Of a stretch of 54,090 nt of DNA, positions 1 through 7,800 are shown piece by piece. Under the pieces are notes generated by a model, which saw only the letters and a program-made list of their open reading frames with translations, was not told where the DNA came from and made no database searches. The number at the start of each line of letters is the position of its first letter. Position 1 is the stretch's first letter. Position numbers and translations under genes: made by a program. Source of the stretch: Candidatus Kurthia equi (GTDB lineage Bacteria; Bacillota; Bacilli; Bacillales_A; Planococcaceae); NCBI GenBank assembly GCA_018065935.1, contig JAGHSJ010000046.1, positions 1-54,090 on the forward strand. The letters run 5' to 3'.

Positions 1-38
1 GTTATGTCTTGTTATAATTAGTTATGTCTTGTTATAAC
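1..38. promoter_or_regulatory. Tandem operator-like repeats upstream of modA
   Basis: Two copies of a 20-bp unit lie head to tail (1-20 and 21-40), differing only at position 18 of the unit. Each carries an imperfect dyad, GTTAT at the left and ATAAC (ATAAT in the first copy) at the right. The second copy also contains the perfect palindrome GTTATAAC (31-38). The repeats end 8 bases before the modA ribosome binding site, so they fit a repressor operator. A molybdate-responsive regulator is an inference from position only; no regulator gene is in the window. Confidence 0.5.
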
Positions 39-63
39 TAGGCATAAAGGAGATCGATTTTTA

Positions 64-855
64 ATGAAAAAGATTTACCGTTTATTAGCTACAGTTGCAT
101 TACTAGCGACTGTGCTTGGTGGATGTACAAATAATGATACTTCGAAAGAAACTTCAAAAAAGCAAACGACTGAATTAACTATTTCAGCGGCTGCTAGCTT
201 GCAGGATTCTTTAGTGGAAATTCAAAAAACATATAAGAAGGAACACGCAGATGTTACATTACAATTCAACTTCGGTGCTTCAGGCGCATTGCAACAACAA
301 ATTTCAAAAGGTGCACCTGTCGATTTATTCTTCTCAGCTACAGAAGATAAATTTGATACTTTAGTAGACGAAGGTTTAATCAAAAAAAATAATGGCATTG
401 ATCTTTTATCAAACGAGTTAGTATTAGTCGTTCCAAAGGACAATGAAAAAAATATACATTCATTTAAAGATTTAACGAAAGCTTCAAAAATCGCTTTAGG
501 TACCCCTGAAGCCGTTCCAGCTGGTCAATATGGCGTTGAAACACTGAAAAACTTAAAATTATGGTCAGCTCTAGAAGCTCAAGTTATTTACGGTAAAGAC
601 GTTCGCCAAGTTTTAACTTATGCTGAAACAGGAAATGTTGATGCAGGGATTGTTTATAAAACGGATGCTTTAACAACTGAAAAAGCAATTGTTGTTGATA
701 CTGCTTCAAGTGATACACATACACCGATTATTTATCCAGTCGGCGTGATTAAAGAGAGTAAACATAGTAAAGAAGCTCAAGAATTTTATAACTTTTTACA
801 AAGTGAAGAATCTTTGAAAGTGTTTGAAAAATACGGTTTTAAAGGAGCGAACTAA
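64..855 (+). CDS. modA: Molybdate ABC transporter substrate-binding lipoprotein ModA
   Basis: Extracellular lipoprotein that captures molybdate for the ModB permease. The first 21 residues form a lipoprotein signal peptide (KK, hydrophobic stretch, lipobox LGGC with Cys21 as the lipidated residue). The mature part is a type II periplasmic-binding fold with the ModA signatures AAASLQDSL near residue 42, FNFGASGALQQQI near 78 and VPAGQYG near 151. Length (263 aa) is normal for the family. An AAAGGAGAT ribosome binding site stands 10 bases before the ATG. modB follows directly, so the pair is an operon. Tungstate binding cannot be excluded from sequence. Confidence 0.95.
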   Translation: MKKIYRLLATVALLATVLGGCTNNDTSKETSKKQTTELTISAAASLQDSLVEIQKTYKKEHADVTLQFNFGASGALQQQISKGAPVDLFFSATEDKFDTLVDEGLIKKNNGIDLLSNELVLVVPKDNEKNIHSFKDLTKASKIALGTPEAVPAGQYGVETLKNLKLWSALEAQVIYGKDVRQVLTYAETGNVDAGIVYKTDALTTEKAIVVDTASSDTHTPIIYPVGVIKESKHSKEAQEFYNFLQSEESLKVFEKYGFKGAN

Positions 856-858
856 TTG

Positions 859-1515
859 ATGAATAGTGAATTTTGGACTCCTCTTAAATTATCTTTAGAG
901 ATTGCGTCTGTCGCTGGCGTCACCGTTATGATTGTCGGTATTTTATTAGGAAGATGGACGGCTAAACGACAATTTAGAGGGAAGCTATTATTTGAAACTA
1001 TTCTCTTACTACCGCTCGTATTACCACCTACTGTCGTAGGATTTTTGCTCATTATACTATTTGGGAAAAATAGTTTTGCTGGTGATTTTATTATTTGGTT
1101 ATTTGATGCACCAATTATGTTTACTTGGTGGGCTGCAGTTCTTGCCTCCATTGTTGTCGCATTCCCACTAATGTATCAATCAGCTAAAACAGGGTTCGAA
1201 GGTGTTGATGAGGAAATTGAAAATGCAGCGCGAGTTGACGGTGCGAATCGATGGCAAGTCCTTTTCTTCATCTCCATTCCCCTAGCTTCGAAAGCAATTA
1301 TATCTGGTGGTATTTTAAGTTTTGCACGTGCACTTGGTGAGTTTGGAGCTACGTTAATGTTTGCAGGGAATATACCTGGTAAAACACAAACGGCTCCACT
1401 TGCCATATACATGGCGATCGACTCTGGCAATATGACCATGGCTTGGTCTTGGGTGATTAGTATGATTATCATTTCTTTCATCATGCTGTTATTTGTTCAT
1501 CTTATAAAAGCATAA
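859..1515 (+). CDS. modB: Molybdate ABC transporter permease ModB
   Basis: Membrane permease of the molybdate importer. About five to six hydrophobic segments are visible, and the cytoplasmic EAA loop that docks the ATPase lies at roughly residues 115-140 (EIENAARVDGANRW). The C-terminal ALGEFGATLMFAGNIPG stretch is diagnostic for ModB-type permeases. A TTG at 856 and this ATG at 859 are both possible starts after AAAGGAG at 841-847; I chose the ATG. The gene begins 3 bases after the modA stop. No modC ATPase gene follows: the operon ends at the hairpin at 1584-1627, so the ATPase must come from elsewhere. Confidence 0.93.
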   Translation: MNSEFWTPLKLSLEIASVAGVTVMIVGILLGRWTAKRQFRGKLLFETILLLPLVLPPTVVGFLLIILFGKNSFAGDFIIWLFDAPIMFTWWAAVLASIVVAFPLMYQSAKTGFEGVDEEIENAARVDGANRWQVLFFISIPLASKAIISGGILSFARALGEFGATLMFAGNIPGKTQTAPLAIYMAIDSGNMTMAWSWVISMIIISFIMLLFVHLIKA

Positions 1516-1583
1516 AAGACAATTTCAATATTATAAGAAAAGAGTTTGGAACCAATCATATCTTTCAGGTCTTTTTAAATTTC

Positions 1584-1627
1584 AAAAAAGGTCAGAATCG
1601 CATTTAATACGATTCTGACCTTTTTTT
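1584..1627. terminator. Bidirectional terminator between modB and moaD
   Basis: GGTCAGAATCG (1590-1600) pairs with CGATTCTGACC (1610-1620), flanked by an A-run on the left and a T-run on the right. It can therefore end modB transcription on the plus strand and the moeB-moaD operon on the minus strand. Confidence 0.9.
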
Positions 1628-1686
1628 AGCAAATCGGCTGTTGTTTTCTAAACATATCTACCGATTCGCCTCTATTTATTATTAGG

Positions 1687-1920
1687 TTAACCCCCACTAA
1701 TTGGTGGGATGAATGCTATTGTATCACGGTCATTTACGATATGATTGTCTCTAGCAAATTCTTCATTCACAGCAGTCATTGCCTGTGTTAAAGAAATGAG
1801 TGGATATTCTTTTACGAGCCATTCTTTTACTTCAGCAATTGTTTTTCCCGCTAAAGGTGCTTCTATTTTTTGCTTTCCTATCGTTTCTTGTAGTTGGGCA
1901 AATAAGAAAATTTCAATCAT
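1687..1920 (-). CDS. moaD: Molybdopterin synthase small subunit MoaD
   Basis: Ubiquitin-like sulfur carrier of molybdopterin synthase. The 77-residue protein ends in ...PPISGG; the terminal Gly-Gly is adenylated by MoeB and then converted to a thiocarboxylate, the sulfur donor for the dithiolene. The start has a GGAGG site 7 bases upstream. It is the last gene of the minus-strand operon moeB-moeA-mobB-moaE-moaD and begins 3 bases after moaE, next to its obligate partner subunit. Confidence 0.93.
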   Translation of the reverse strand: MIEIFLFAQLQETIGKQKIEAPLAGKTIAEVKEWLVKEYPLISLTQAMTAVNEEFARDNHIVNDRDTIAFIPPISGG

Positions 1921-1923
1921 TGA

Positions 1924-2391
1924 TTATTCCTCCTCTACAGTTGGTTTACCTTGTGGATAAGGGATATTTTCAAGCTGATCACCAATCCAAGCTGTCCCAT
2001 CTTCCCAATGCTCTTTTTTCCAAATCGGAACAATTTGTTTAATTCGTTCAATAGCAAATTCATTTGCTTCATATGCCACTTTACGATGTGGAGAAGAAAC
2101 GGCAATAACAACCGCAATATCTGAAATTGCTAAATGACCGACACGATGTGTAATAGCTACTAAAACATCTGGCCATTTTTCAAGCATTTCTCGTTCAATT
2201 TGTTCGAACATTTTTACTGCCATTGGCGCATATGCCTCATATTTCAAAGACAATGTTTTTTTGCCTTTTGTCATTTCACGTACAGTTCCGATAAAAAGTG
2301 TAATCGCACCTGCATTTCGACTCATTACTTTCTGGCGAATTACCTCTACATTAATCGGTTCTTCTACAATTTCAAATTTATTCTGTGGCAT
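1924..2391 (-). CDS. moaE: Molybdopterin synthase catalytic subunit MoaE
   Basis: Large subunit that converts cyclic pyranopterin monophosphate to molybdopterin using the MoaD thiocarboxylate. Family motifs are visible: FIGTVRE near residue 40, the HRVGHLAISD stretch near 90 and the active-site segment WKKEHWEDGTAWI near 125-137 with its conserved lysines. Length 155 aa is typical. Its start overlaps the 3' end of mobB, implying translational coupling within the operon. Confidence 0.95.
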   Translation of the reverse strand: MPQNKFEIVEEPINVEVIRQKVMSRNAGAITLFIGTVREMTKGKKTLSLKYEAYAPMAVKMFEQIEREMLEKWPDVLVAITHRVGHLAISDIAVVIAVSSPHRKVAYEANEFAIERIKQIVPIWKKEHWEDGTAWIGDQLENIPYPQGKPTVEEE

Positions 2392-2911
2392 GCTTTTTCC
2401 TCATTTCTTCACCTATAAATGCTAAAAACCCTATGGAATCGTTCATTGAAAATGCTGGATATCTACTTGTTTTTTTTCCTGTAAAATCAGGCCAATATAA
2501 GACACAAAGTATATTGTCTAACTTCTCAACTAATGAAAAATCTTCCTCCGTACGGACGAGTACAATTTTAGGAAATTTTTCTTTTTTATAACCCTCAACT
2601 AGTACGATATCAATCGCAAGTTTTTCGTAAATAGATAAAATCTCTGGAAGTGACCAACTATCTTTTCGAATATTTAAACGAAGCATACCATCACCTTCGA
2701 CTGCCGATAAATCCGCACCTGCTTTTTCATGTCGCGCACTATCTTTCGACTCATCAATAGTAGGTGTTCCTCCATGCCCATGATGCTTAATTGTCGCAAC
2801 GGAATAGCCATCATTTTTCATCCATGTAATTAGCTGCTCCATCAGCGTTGTCTTTCCGCTATTTTGATAACCTACAACTTGGAGTATTTTTTGATATTGT
2901 CCCAAGGCCAT
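2378..2911 (-). CDS. mobB: Molybdopterin-guanine dinucleotide biosynthesis protein MobB
   Basis: GTP-binding adaptor that assists MobA in attaching GMP to the molybdenum cofactor. A P-loop GYQNSGKTT lies at residues 14-22, followed by the MobB signature KHHGHG near 41. Length 177 aa fits. The ATG at 2911 lies 40 bases inside moeA; a TTG two codons later (2905) has slightly better spacing to the GGGAAG stretch, so the exact start is open. Its presence implies an MGD-type cofactor, as used by the formate dehydrogenase at 10609. Confidence 0.92.
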   Translation of the reverse strand: MALGQYQKILQVVGYQNSGKTTLMEQLITWMKNDGYSVATIKHHGHGGTPTIDESKDSARHEKAGADLSAVEGDGMLRLNIRKDSWSLPEILSIYEKLAIDIVLVEGYKKEKFPKIVLVRTEEDFSLVEKLDNILCVLYWPDFTGKKTSRYPAFSMNDSIGFLAFIGEEMRKKHATE

Positions 2912-4164
2912 TCACTTCCCTGTACATCTTCTAGTAACAATACATCTACTAGCATGTCTTTTTCATACCCTCTAGAACCGCCCGGTAGCACAATAAATGA
3001 ATCAGCTGCTGCCAATGATGACACGGCACTTGATTTATTAAAGCCGGATGGCGTTGCTACAAGCTCACCATTCTCAAAACTTGTTTTTGAACGTACAAAA
3101 CGTGTAAATGGATTTACTTTTGTAAAATCTGCTCCAAGTAAAGCTTTTTCTCTGCGTAAATGTGGTTTCGGATTGCCAAAAGCACGACGAATAATAGGTC
3201 TGGCAAATAGTTCAAAACCAACATAGCATGCCGAAGGATTACCAGATAAACCAAATAATAATTGACCATTTAGCGTTGCAACAGTCGTCACACTACCAGG
3301 TCGCATCGCCACTTTATTGAATAGAACCTCAGCTCCAATGGCTTTATAAATTTCCGGCAGATAATCATAATCTCCAACTGAAACGCCACCTGTTGTAATC
3401 AATAGATCTACTTCTGAAAGTGCCGCTTTCACCACTTCAATACAGACTGCTAAATCATCACTAAATTTACCATAGTATTTGAAATCAGCTCCAGCTCTTT
3501 CAACTTGAGCCATCGTCATGTATGCATTACTATTGCGAATTTTGCCTGGTTCAAGTGCTTCATGTGGCTCTAAAAGTTCACTACCCGTCGCAATTATTCC
3601 AACTACTGGTTTTCTAAAAACAGGGACTTTATTATAGCCAAAAGTAGCTAGTAATGCGACTACTCCTGGATTCACATATTGACCTTTTTCAATCAGTACT
3701 TCTCCCTGCTTCACATCTTCCCCTTGATAAGAAATATTCGTACCTGATTGGAAAGCACGTTTAATTGTCATATACGTTTGACCATCTATTTCTTCATTTG
3801 TTGTTAATTCCAGCATCACAACTGCATCGCAGCCTAATGGAATTGGCGCACCCGTCATAATGCGTACCGCCTCAAATTGTTGAACCGCTTTTTCAAACAC
3901 AAAACCGGCACCTATTGTACCAACTACTTTAAATTGAACTGGATTTTCAGAGGTAGCTAATGTGCTATCGACTGCACGAATCGCAAATCCATCATAGGGC
4001 GAGCGGTCAAAAGAAGGAACATCTTGATCCGCAGCAATATCCTGTGCTAAAAAACGCCCATTTGCATGTGTTAGTGCAACCATTTCAGATTTTTCATCAA
4101 ATGAAAAATCCATTACTTTTTTTACCGCTTCAGAAACTGCGATTGGATTTCTTTTTTCTAACAT
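2872..4164 (-). CDS. moeA: Molybdopterin molybdenumtransferase MoeA
   Basis: Inserts molybdate into adenylated molybdopterin. The N-terminal half has the MoeA substrate-lid region (DVPSFDRSPYDGFAIR near residue 50); the middle has the MoaB/MogA-like domain with TTGGVSVGDYDY near 250 and LSGNPSACYVGFELF near 305; the C-terminal domain IV follows. A GTG at 4173 extends the frame, but it abuts the GGGAG site; the ATG at 4164 has 8-base spacing and was chosen (430 aa). It lies 12 bases after moeB. Confidence 0.95.
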   Translation of the reverse strand: MLEKRNPIAVSEAVKKVMDFSFDEKSEMVALTHANGRFLAQDIAADQDVPSFDRSPYDGFAIRAVDSTLATSENPVQFKVVGTIGAGFVFEKAVQQFEAVRIMTGAPIPLGCDAVVMLELTTNEEIDGQTYMTIKRAFQSGTNISYQGEDVKQGEVLIEKGQYVNPGVVALLATFGYNKVPVFRKPVVGIIATGSELLEPHEALEPGKIRNSNAYMTMAQVERAGADFKYYGKFSDDLAVCIEVVKAALSEVDLLITTGGVSVGDYDYLPEIYKAIGAEVLFNKVAMRPGSVTTVATLNGQLLFGLSGNPSACYVGFELFARPIIRRAFGNPKPHLRREKALLGADFTKVNPFTRFVRSKTSFENGELVATPSGFNKSSAVSSLAAADSFIVLPGGSRGYEKDMLVDVLLLEDVQGSEWPWDNIKKYSKL

Positions 4165-4176
4165 TTCAAACACTCC

Positions 4177-5193
4177 CTACCCTAATAGTTGATAATAGAT
4201 TTTTTTTGCTTCTAATTCATCTTGTACACCATGAATAACTACGCGTCCATCCTGAAAAAGAACAAAACGATAATTGTCAGTTTGGCATGATAGTAAGTAT
4301 GGATTACTTTGGACTGTTCCGTGCGTTTTTAGCGTTCGTTCTAGTTCTTCAAAATTATAATAAGTAGGTTTTGGCGGTCTAATTTGAACCGCATCTCTTC
4401 CACATAAAATATCTAGCTTTGTTTGATTTTCATAAGCTAAATATGGATGGGTCGCATGTTCGCCACAGCAAGGACATTGTGGATTACGCATATTTTCTAC
4501 ATTTATTTCGAACTGTTGATTTTGCCAGACATCAAATGTCTTATATTTTTTATTGACTGCTGCTTTGTTATTCGTTAATAATTTCAATACTTCCGCTACT
4601 TGATAGGCTGCGACTATTTGTACAGCCGGGCTAATAATTCCTGCCGTGTCACAGGTCATCACACTATTTGGTACGACATCTAACAAGCATTGAAAACAAG
4701 GTGTTTCATCAGGAATAACCGTGTAAATTGCGCCATAGCTACTCACACATGAACCATATACCCATGGAATTTTGTATTTAGCACTTAGGTCATTCATCAT
4801 GAAACGAATATCAAAATTATCTGTTGCATCTATCATCAAATCAACTGTTTGTAACAACTCTGGAAGTTCCGCACTGGAGGCATCTAAAATATGTGCATCT
4901 ATTTTCACCTCTGAATTAATGGCTTGTAATCTCACTTTTGCTGCGATTGCTTTCGGTGTTTTTTCAGCAGCATCTGCCTCCGTATATAATTGTTGTCTTT
5001 GCAAATTACTCCATTCTACATAATCTCGATCGATAATGGTTAAATGGCCAACACCAGCACGTACCAATGCTTCTGCACTTGCGCTTCCTAATGCACCCAC
5101 ACCAATTATTAGCACATGTTTTTCATTTAATAACTGTTGTCCTGTTACACCGATTGGACGAAATAATTGCTGTCTCGAATACCGATTGTCCAT
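4177..5193 (-). CDS. moeB: Molybdopterin-synthase adenylyltransferase MoeB (ThiF/HesA family)
   Basis: E1-like enzyme that adenylates the C-terminus of MoaD. The Rossmann nucleotide loop GVGALGSASAEALVRAG lies near residue 33, the catalytic-Asp region LMIDATDNFDIR near 125, and two zinc-binding pairs CFQC and CPCC near 173 and 240. About 90 residues follow the second pair, a Bacillus-type tail without a recognisable rhodanese motif. A TTG at 5202 is possible, but AAAGGTGG is spaced correctly only for the ATG at 5193. First gene of the minus-strand operon; a ThiF role in thiamine synthesis is the main alternative, made unlikely by the neighbours. Confidence 0.9.
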   Translation of the reverse strand: MDNRYSRQQLFRPIGVTGQQLLNEKHVLIIGVGALGSASAEALVRAGVGHLTIIDRDYVEWSNLQRQQLYTEADAAEKTPKAIAAKVRLQAINSEVKIDAHILDASSAELPELLQTVDLMIDATDNFDIRFMMNDLSAKYKIPWVYGSCVSSYGAIYTVIPDETPCFQCLLDVVPNSVMTCDTAGIISPAVQIVAAYQVAEVLKLLTNNKAAVNKKYKTFDVWQNQQFEINVENMRNPQCPCCGEHATHPYLAYENQTKLDILCGRDAVQIRPPKPTYYNFEELERTLKTHGTVQSNPYLLSCQTDNYRFVLFQDGRVVIHGVQDELEAKKIYYQLLG

Positions 5194-5227
5194 GTAATTC
5201 AACCACCTTTCTATAGTTTATTTATAT

Positions 5228-5280
5228 TTGACGTTTCAATTTATAGCTTTATAATAAAACTCATTATACAAGTTAGGAGG
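5228..5280 (+). promoter_or_regulatory. SigA-type promoter and RBS of moaB-mobA-moaC
   Basis: TTGACG (5228-5233) and TATAAT (5250-5255) are separated by 16 bases, a near-consensus housekeeping promoter. AGGAGG (5275-5280) lies 8 bases before the ATG at 5289 and only 5 before the TTG at 5286, which decides the moaB start. The divergent moeB operon must share this 95-bp region. Confidence 0.75.
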
Positions 5281-5288
5281 CTCTATTG

Positions 5289-5783
5289 ATGCACCCATCA
5301 CATAATGAACTTGAAATTTCCACTGCGATTTTAACAATCAGTGATACACGTACACAGGAAAATGATACTGGTGGTCAACGCATCCAAGAATTATTGCATA
5401 CCGCTAATTTTTCAATTGGTGATTATGTTATTGAAAAAGATGAGCCCACGCAGATTATGAAACATATTCAAAAATGGTGTAACGATCCTGCCATTAACAC
5501 CATTATCGTCACTGGTGGCACAGGCTTTACACCTCGCGACCAAACCTATGAGGCAATAACACCTCTTTTTGAAAAAGAGATGACTGGTTTTGGTGAACTT
5601 TTCCGTACATTGAGTTACGAAGAAATCGGCCCAAAAGCGATGTTTAGTCGAGCAACTGCTGGCTGCCTTCAACAAACTGCTATTTACTTATTGCCAGGCT
5701 CTAAAAATGCAGTTAGTTTAGCAATGGAAAAATTAATTCTTCCGACAGTGCAACATTTTGTTGGGGAGTTGAATCGCCAATGA
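5289..5783 (+). CDS. moaB: Molybdenum cofactor biosynthesis protein MoaB
   Basis: MoaB/MogA-type protein thought to adenylate molybdopterin before MoeA inserts molybdenum. The MPT-binding signature VTGGTGFTPRDQTYEA lies near residue 76, and SRATAGC and LPGSKNAV follow in the C-terminal half. Length 164 aa is normal. The ATG is preferred over the adjacent TTG because of RBS spacing. mobA starts inside the last codon (ATGA-type overlap at 5780), so the two are translationally coupled. Confidence 0.93.
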   Translation: MHPSHNELEISTAILTISDTRTQENDTGGQRIQELLHTANFSIGDYVIEKDEPTQIMKHIQKWCNDPAINTIIVTGGTGFTPRDQTYEAITPLFEKEMTGFGELFRTLSYEEIGPKAMFSRATAGCLQQTAIYLLPGSKNAVSLAMEKLILPTVQHFVGELNRQ

Positions 5784-6358
5784 AAATTGCTGGAGTCGTA
5801 CTAGCAGGTGGTCAATCTTCACGCTTTGGTAGGCCGAAAATGTTTGAGGCGTTTGAAAAACTACCTCTCTATCAGCATAGCCTCCTTGCACTGAAGCAAA
5901 ATAAACTTTCCCCACTACTTATCGCAACTAACAGCGAGCTTCTACCTCTTTTTCAGCAGGACGATGAAATTCATTGGATGATAGAAAGTCCAGCACATCA
6001 AGGACCTCTTTTTGCATTGCATCAACTTTTACAGGAAAATCCTGATGTCGAATGGTTTTTTGTCGTTGCGAGTGATATGCCCTTTATGAATCATACATTC
6101 ATAAAAACTTTACTCCATAAAATAGATGATTGTTATGACGCAGTTATACCACAGCAGGCGGGCCGAATACAGCCATTAGCTGCACTCTATCGTCGAACAG
6201 TCCTAGTGGAAACTACTAAACTCGTTGCCGAAAACCGACGTAGTATGAAAGCTTTACTCGATGTAATTCGCGTAAACTATGTCGATTTTAAAAAAGATGA
6301 CCTTGTTTTCACAAATATTAATTCACAAAATGATTGGCCAAAAGGAGATTTAACATGA
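5780..6358 (+). CDS. mobA: Molybdenum cofactor guanylyltransferase MobA
   Basis: Transfers GMP from GTP to Mo-molybdopterin to give MGD. The nucleotidyltransferase loop [13 protein letters not shown] lies at residues 8-20 and the metal-binding ASDMPFM near 93. Length 192 aa matches short Firmicute MobA proteins. It overlaps moaB at the start, and its TGA stop overlaps the moaC start (ATGA at 6355-6358). Confidence 0.93.
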   Translation: MKIAGVVLAGGQSSRFGRPKMFEAFEKLPLYQHSLLALKQNKLSPLLIATNSELLPLFQQDDEIHWMIESPAHQGPLFALHQLLQENPDVEWFFVVASDMPFMNHTFIKTLLHKIDDCYDAVIPQQAGRIQPLAALYRRTVLVETTKLVAENRRSMKALLDVIRVNYVDFKKDDLVFTNINSQNDWPKGDLT

Positions 6359-6837
6359 CAAATTTTACACACTGGAACGAAGAAGGTAGACCTAAAATGG
6401 TCGATATTTCTGATAAGGACGTTTCAAAACGCACTGCCATTGCACGCAGTACAATTACACTATCAAATGAAGTTTATGAAGCAATTCAAAATGGCGGTAT
6501 TAAAAAAGGTGACCCGACACAGGTTGCCCAAATTGCCGGTATTATGGGTGCTAAAAAGACATCCGATATTATCCCAATGTGCCATCCAATTATGCTACAA
6601 GGAACGGATTTCACATTCGAATATGCCAAGGTTGAAGATGGCTATGAACTTCTAATTGAAGTTGCGGTAAAATGTAGTGGTAAAACGGGTGTTGAGATGG
6701 AGGCATTAACTGCCGTATCAATTGCTGCACTAACATTTTACGATATGTGTAAAGCCGTCGATAAATCAATGGTTATCAAAGATACGTACCTTGTTCAAAA
6801 AACAGGTGGTAAAAGCGGTACATTCAATCACAAATAA
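6355..6837 (+). CDS. moaC: Cyclic pyranopterin monophosphate synthase MoaC
   Basis: Acts with MoaA in the first step of molybdopterin synthesis, converting the rearranged GTP intermediate to cPMP. Conserved blocks are visible: [13 protein letters not shown] near residue 65, [14 protein letters not shown] near 108 and the C-terminal KTGGKSG with its catalytic lysines. An in-frame ATG at 6334 would add 7 residues, but AAAAGGAGAT (6340-6349) lies between it and this ATG, so 6355 is the start (160 aa). Last gene of the moaB operon. Confidence 0.95.
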   Translation: MTNFTHWNEEGRPKMVDISDKDVSKRTAIARSTITLSNEVYEAIQNGGIKKGDPTQVAQIAGIMGAKKTSDIIPMCHPIMLQGTDFTFEYAKVEDGYELLIEVAVKCSGKTGVEMEALTAVSIAALTFYDMCKAVDKSMVIKDTYLVQKTGGKSGTFNHK

Positions 6838-6842
6838 AAAAT

Positions 6843-6967
6843 AGTTGGGGTGGTACAAGACCACCCCGTTACATACTCTTTTATAAAAAATGGCAAACAG
6901 ATGAAATACACTGTTTGCCATTTTTATGCTCAGACAATTTAGTGAAATCTATACTTATGTCCCAACT
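6843..6967. repeat. Structured dispersed element, copy 1, acting as a bidirectional terminator
   Basis: The ends AGTTGGG (6843-6849) and CCCAACT (6961-6967) are complementary and followed by T-runs on either strand. Inside lie a GGGGTGGT/ACCACCCC hairpin (6847-6867), a TGGCAAACAG/CTGTTTGCCA hairpin (6891-6920) with A- and T-runs, and a core (6921-6964) that matches 23632-23675 on the opposite strand at 38 of 44 positions by hand alignment. It sits between the converging moaC and formate-channel genes. Confidence 0.65.
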
Positions 6968-6973
6968 TTTTAT

Positions 6974-7756
6974 TTATATTTTTGAAGTTTTTTTCTTCGC
7001 GTAGGCAACATAGTAGATCGCACCAACAAATACTGCTCCACCTACTACATTTCCTAAAAATGCTGGAATAACGTTTTCAAGTAATTGCATCCAAGTTGAA
7101 TGACCTGCAAAAATAGACGCTGGAATAACGAACATATTTGCAACAACGTGTTGGAATCCTAATGTTACGAATGCCATGACTGGAAACCAAATACCAAGAA
7201 TTTTACCTACAAAATCATTTGAACCAAAAGATAACCAACAAGCTAAACATACTAACCAGTTACAACCGATTGCTGAAACGAATGTTTTTAAGAATGAGTC
7301 CCCTGTTTTAGCGTCAGCGATTGCAATAGTTTTTTCTAAGAATACGCCTGTTTCTGTTAATCCTAAATAATGTCCAAATGCGAATGCTACAAATAATGCA
7401 CCGACTAAGTTTGCTAATGTTACCCAAAACCAGTTATACACTAATTGTGAAAACTTAATTTTTCTTGAGAATAAAGCAAGTGGAACGGTCATCATATTAC
7501 CAGTTATTAACTCTGCACCAGCTAATAATACTAAAATTAAACCTAGTGGGAATACTGCTGCACCAATAAGTGTTGCAAAACTACCCCATTCAGCTGGCAT
7601 TGCGGCCATAACACGAATATCTAATAGGAAACCTAGTGCGATAAATGCGCCACCTAAAAATCCTAAAACGATCATTTTTTGAATTGTTGATTTTACTTTT
7701 TCTTCACCGATATCAATAGCAATATTCGCTATTTCAGCTGGTTTATTAAAAGGCAT
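6974..7756 (-). CDS. Formate/nitrite transporter (FNT family)
   Basis: Pentameric membrane channel, here most likely for formate. About six membrane segments are visible, with the FNT signatures AGAELITGNMM near residue 81 and FQHVVANMFVIPA near 200. Length 260 aa is typical. A GAGGAG site precedes the ATG. It lies 44 bases after moaA at the end of the minus-strand operon DUF2294-fdhD-moaA-FNT and opposite the formate dehydrogenase, so formate rather than nitrite is the inferred substrate. Confidence 0.9.
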   Translation of the reverse strand: MPFNKPAEIANIAIDIGEEKVKSTIQKMIVLGFLGGAFIALGFLLDIRVMAAMPAEWGSFATLIGAAVFPLGLILVLLAGAELITGNMMTVPLALFSRKIKFSQLVYNWFWVTLANLVGALFVAFAFGHYLGLTETGVFLEKTIAIADAKTGDSFLKTFVSAIGCNWLVCLACWLSFGSNDFVGKILGIWFPVMAFVTLGFQHVVANMFVIPASIFAGHSTWMQLLENVIPAFLGNVVGGAVFVGAIYYVAYAKKKTSKI

Positions 7757-7800
7757 TAAAAATTACATCTCCTCAAGTATATGTGCCTACAAACTAATCA

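Noticed and set aside
5210-5239. Minus-strand promoter for moeB (TTGAAA-18-TATAGA)
   Set aside because: The -10 would abut the moeB ribosome binding site, leaving no room for a normal transcript start.
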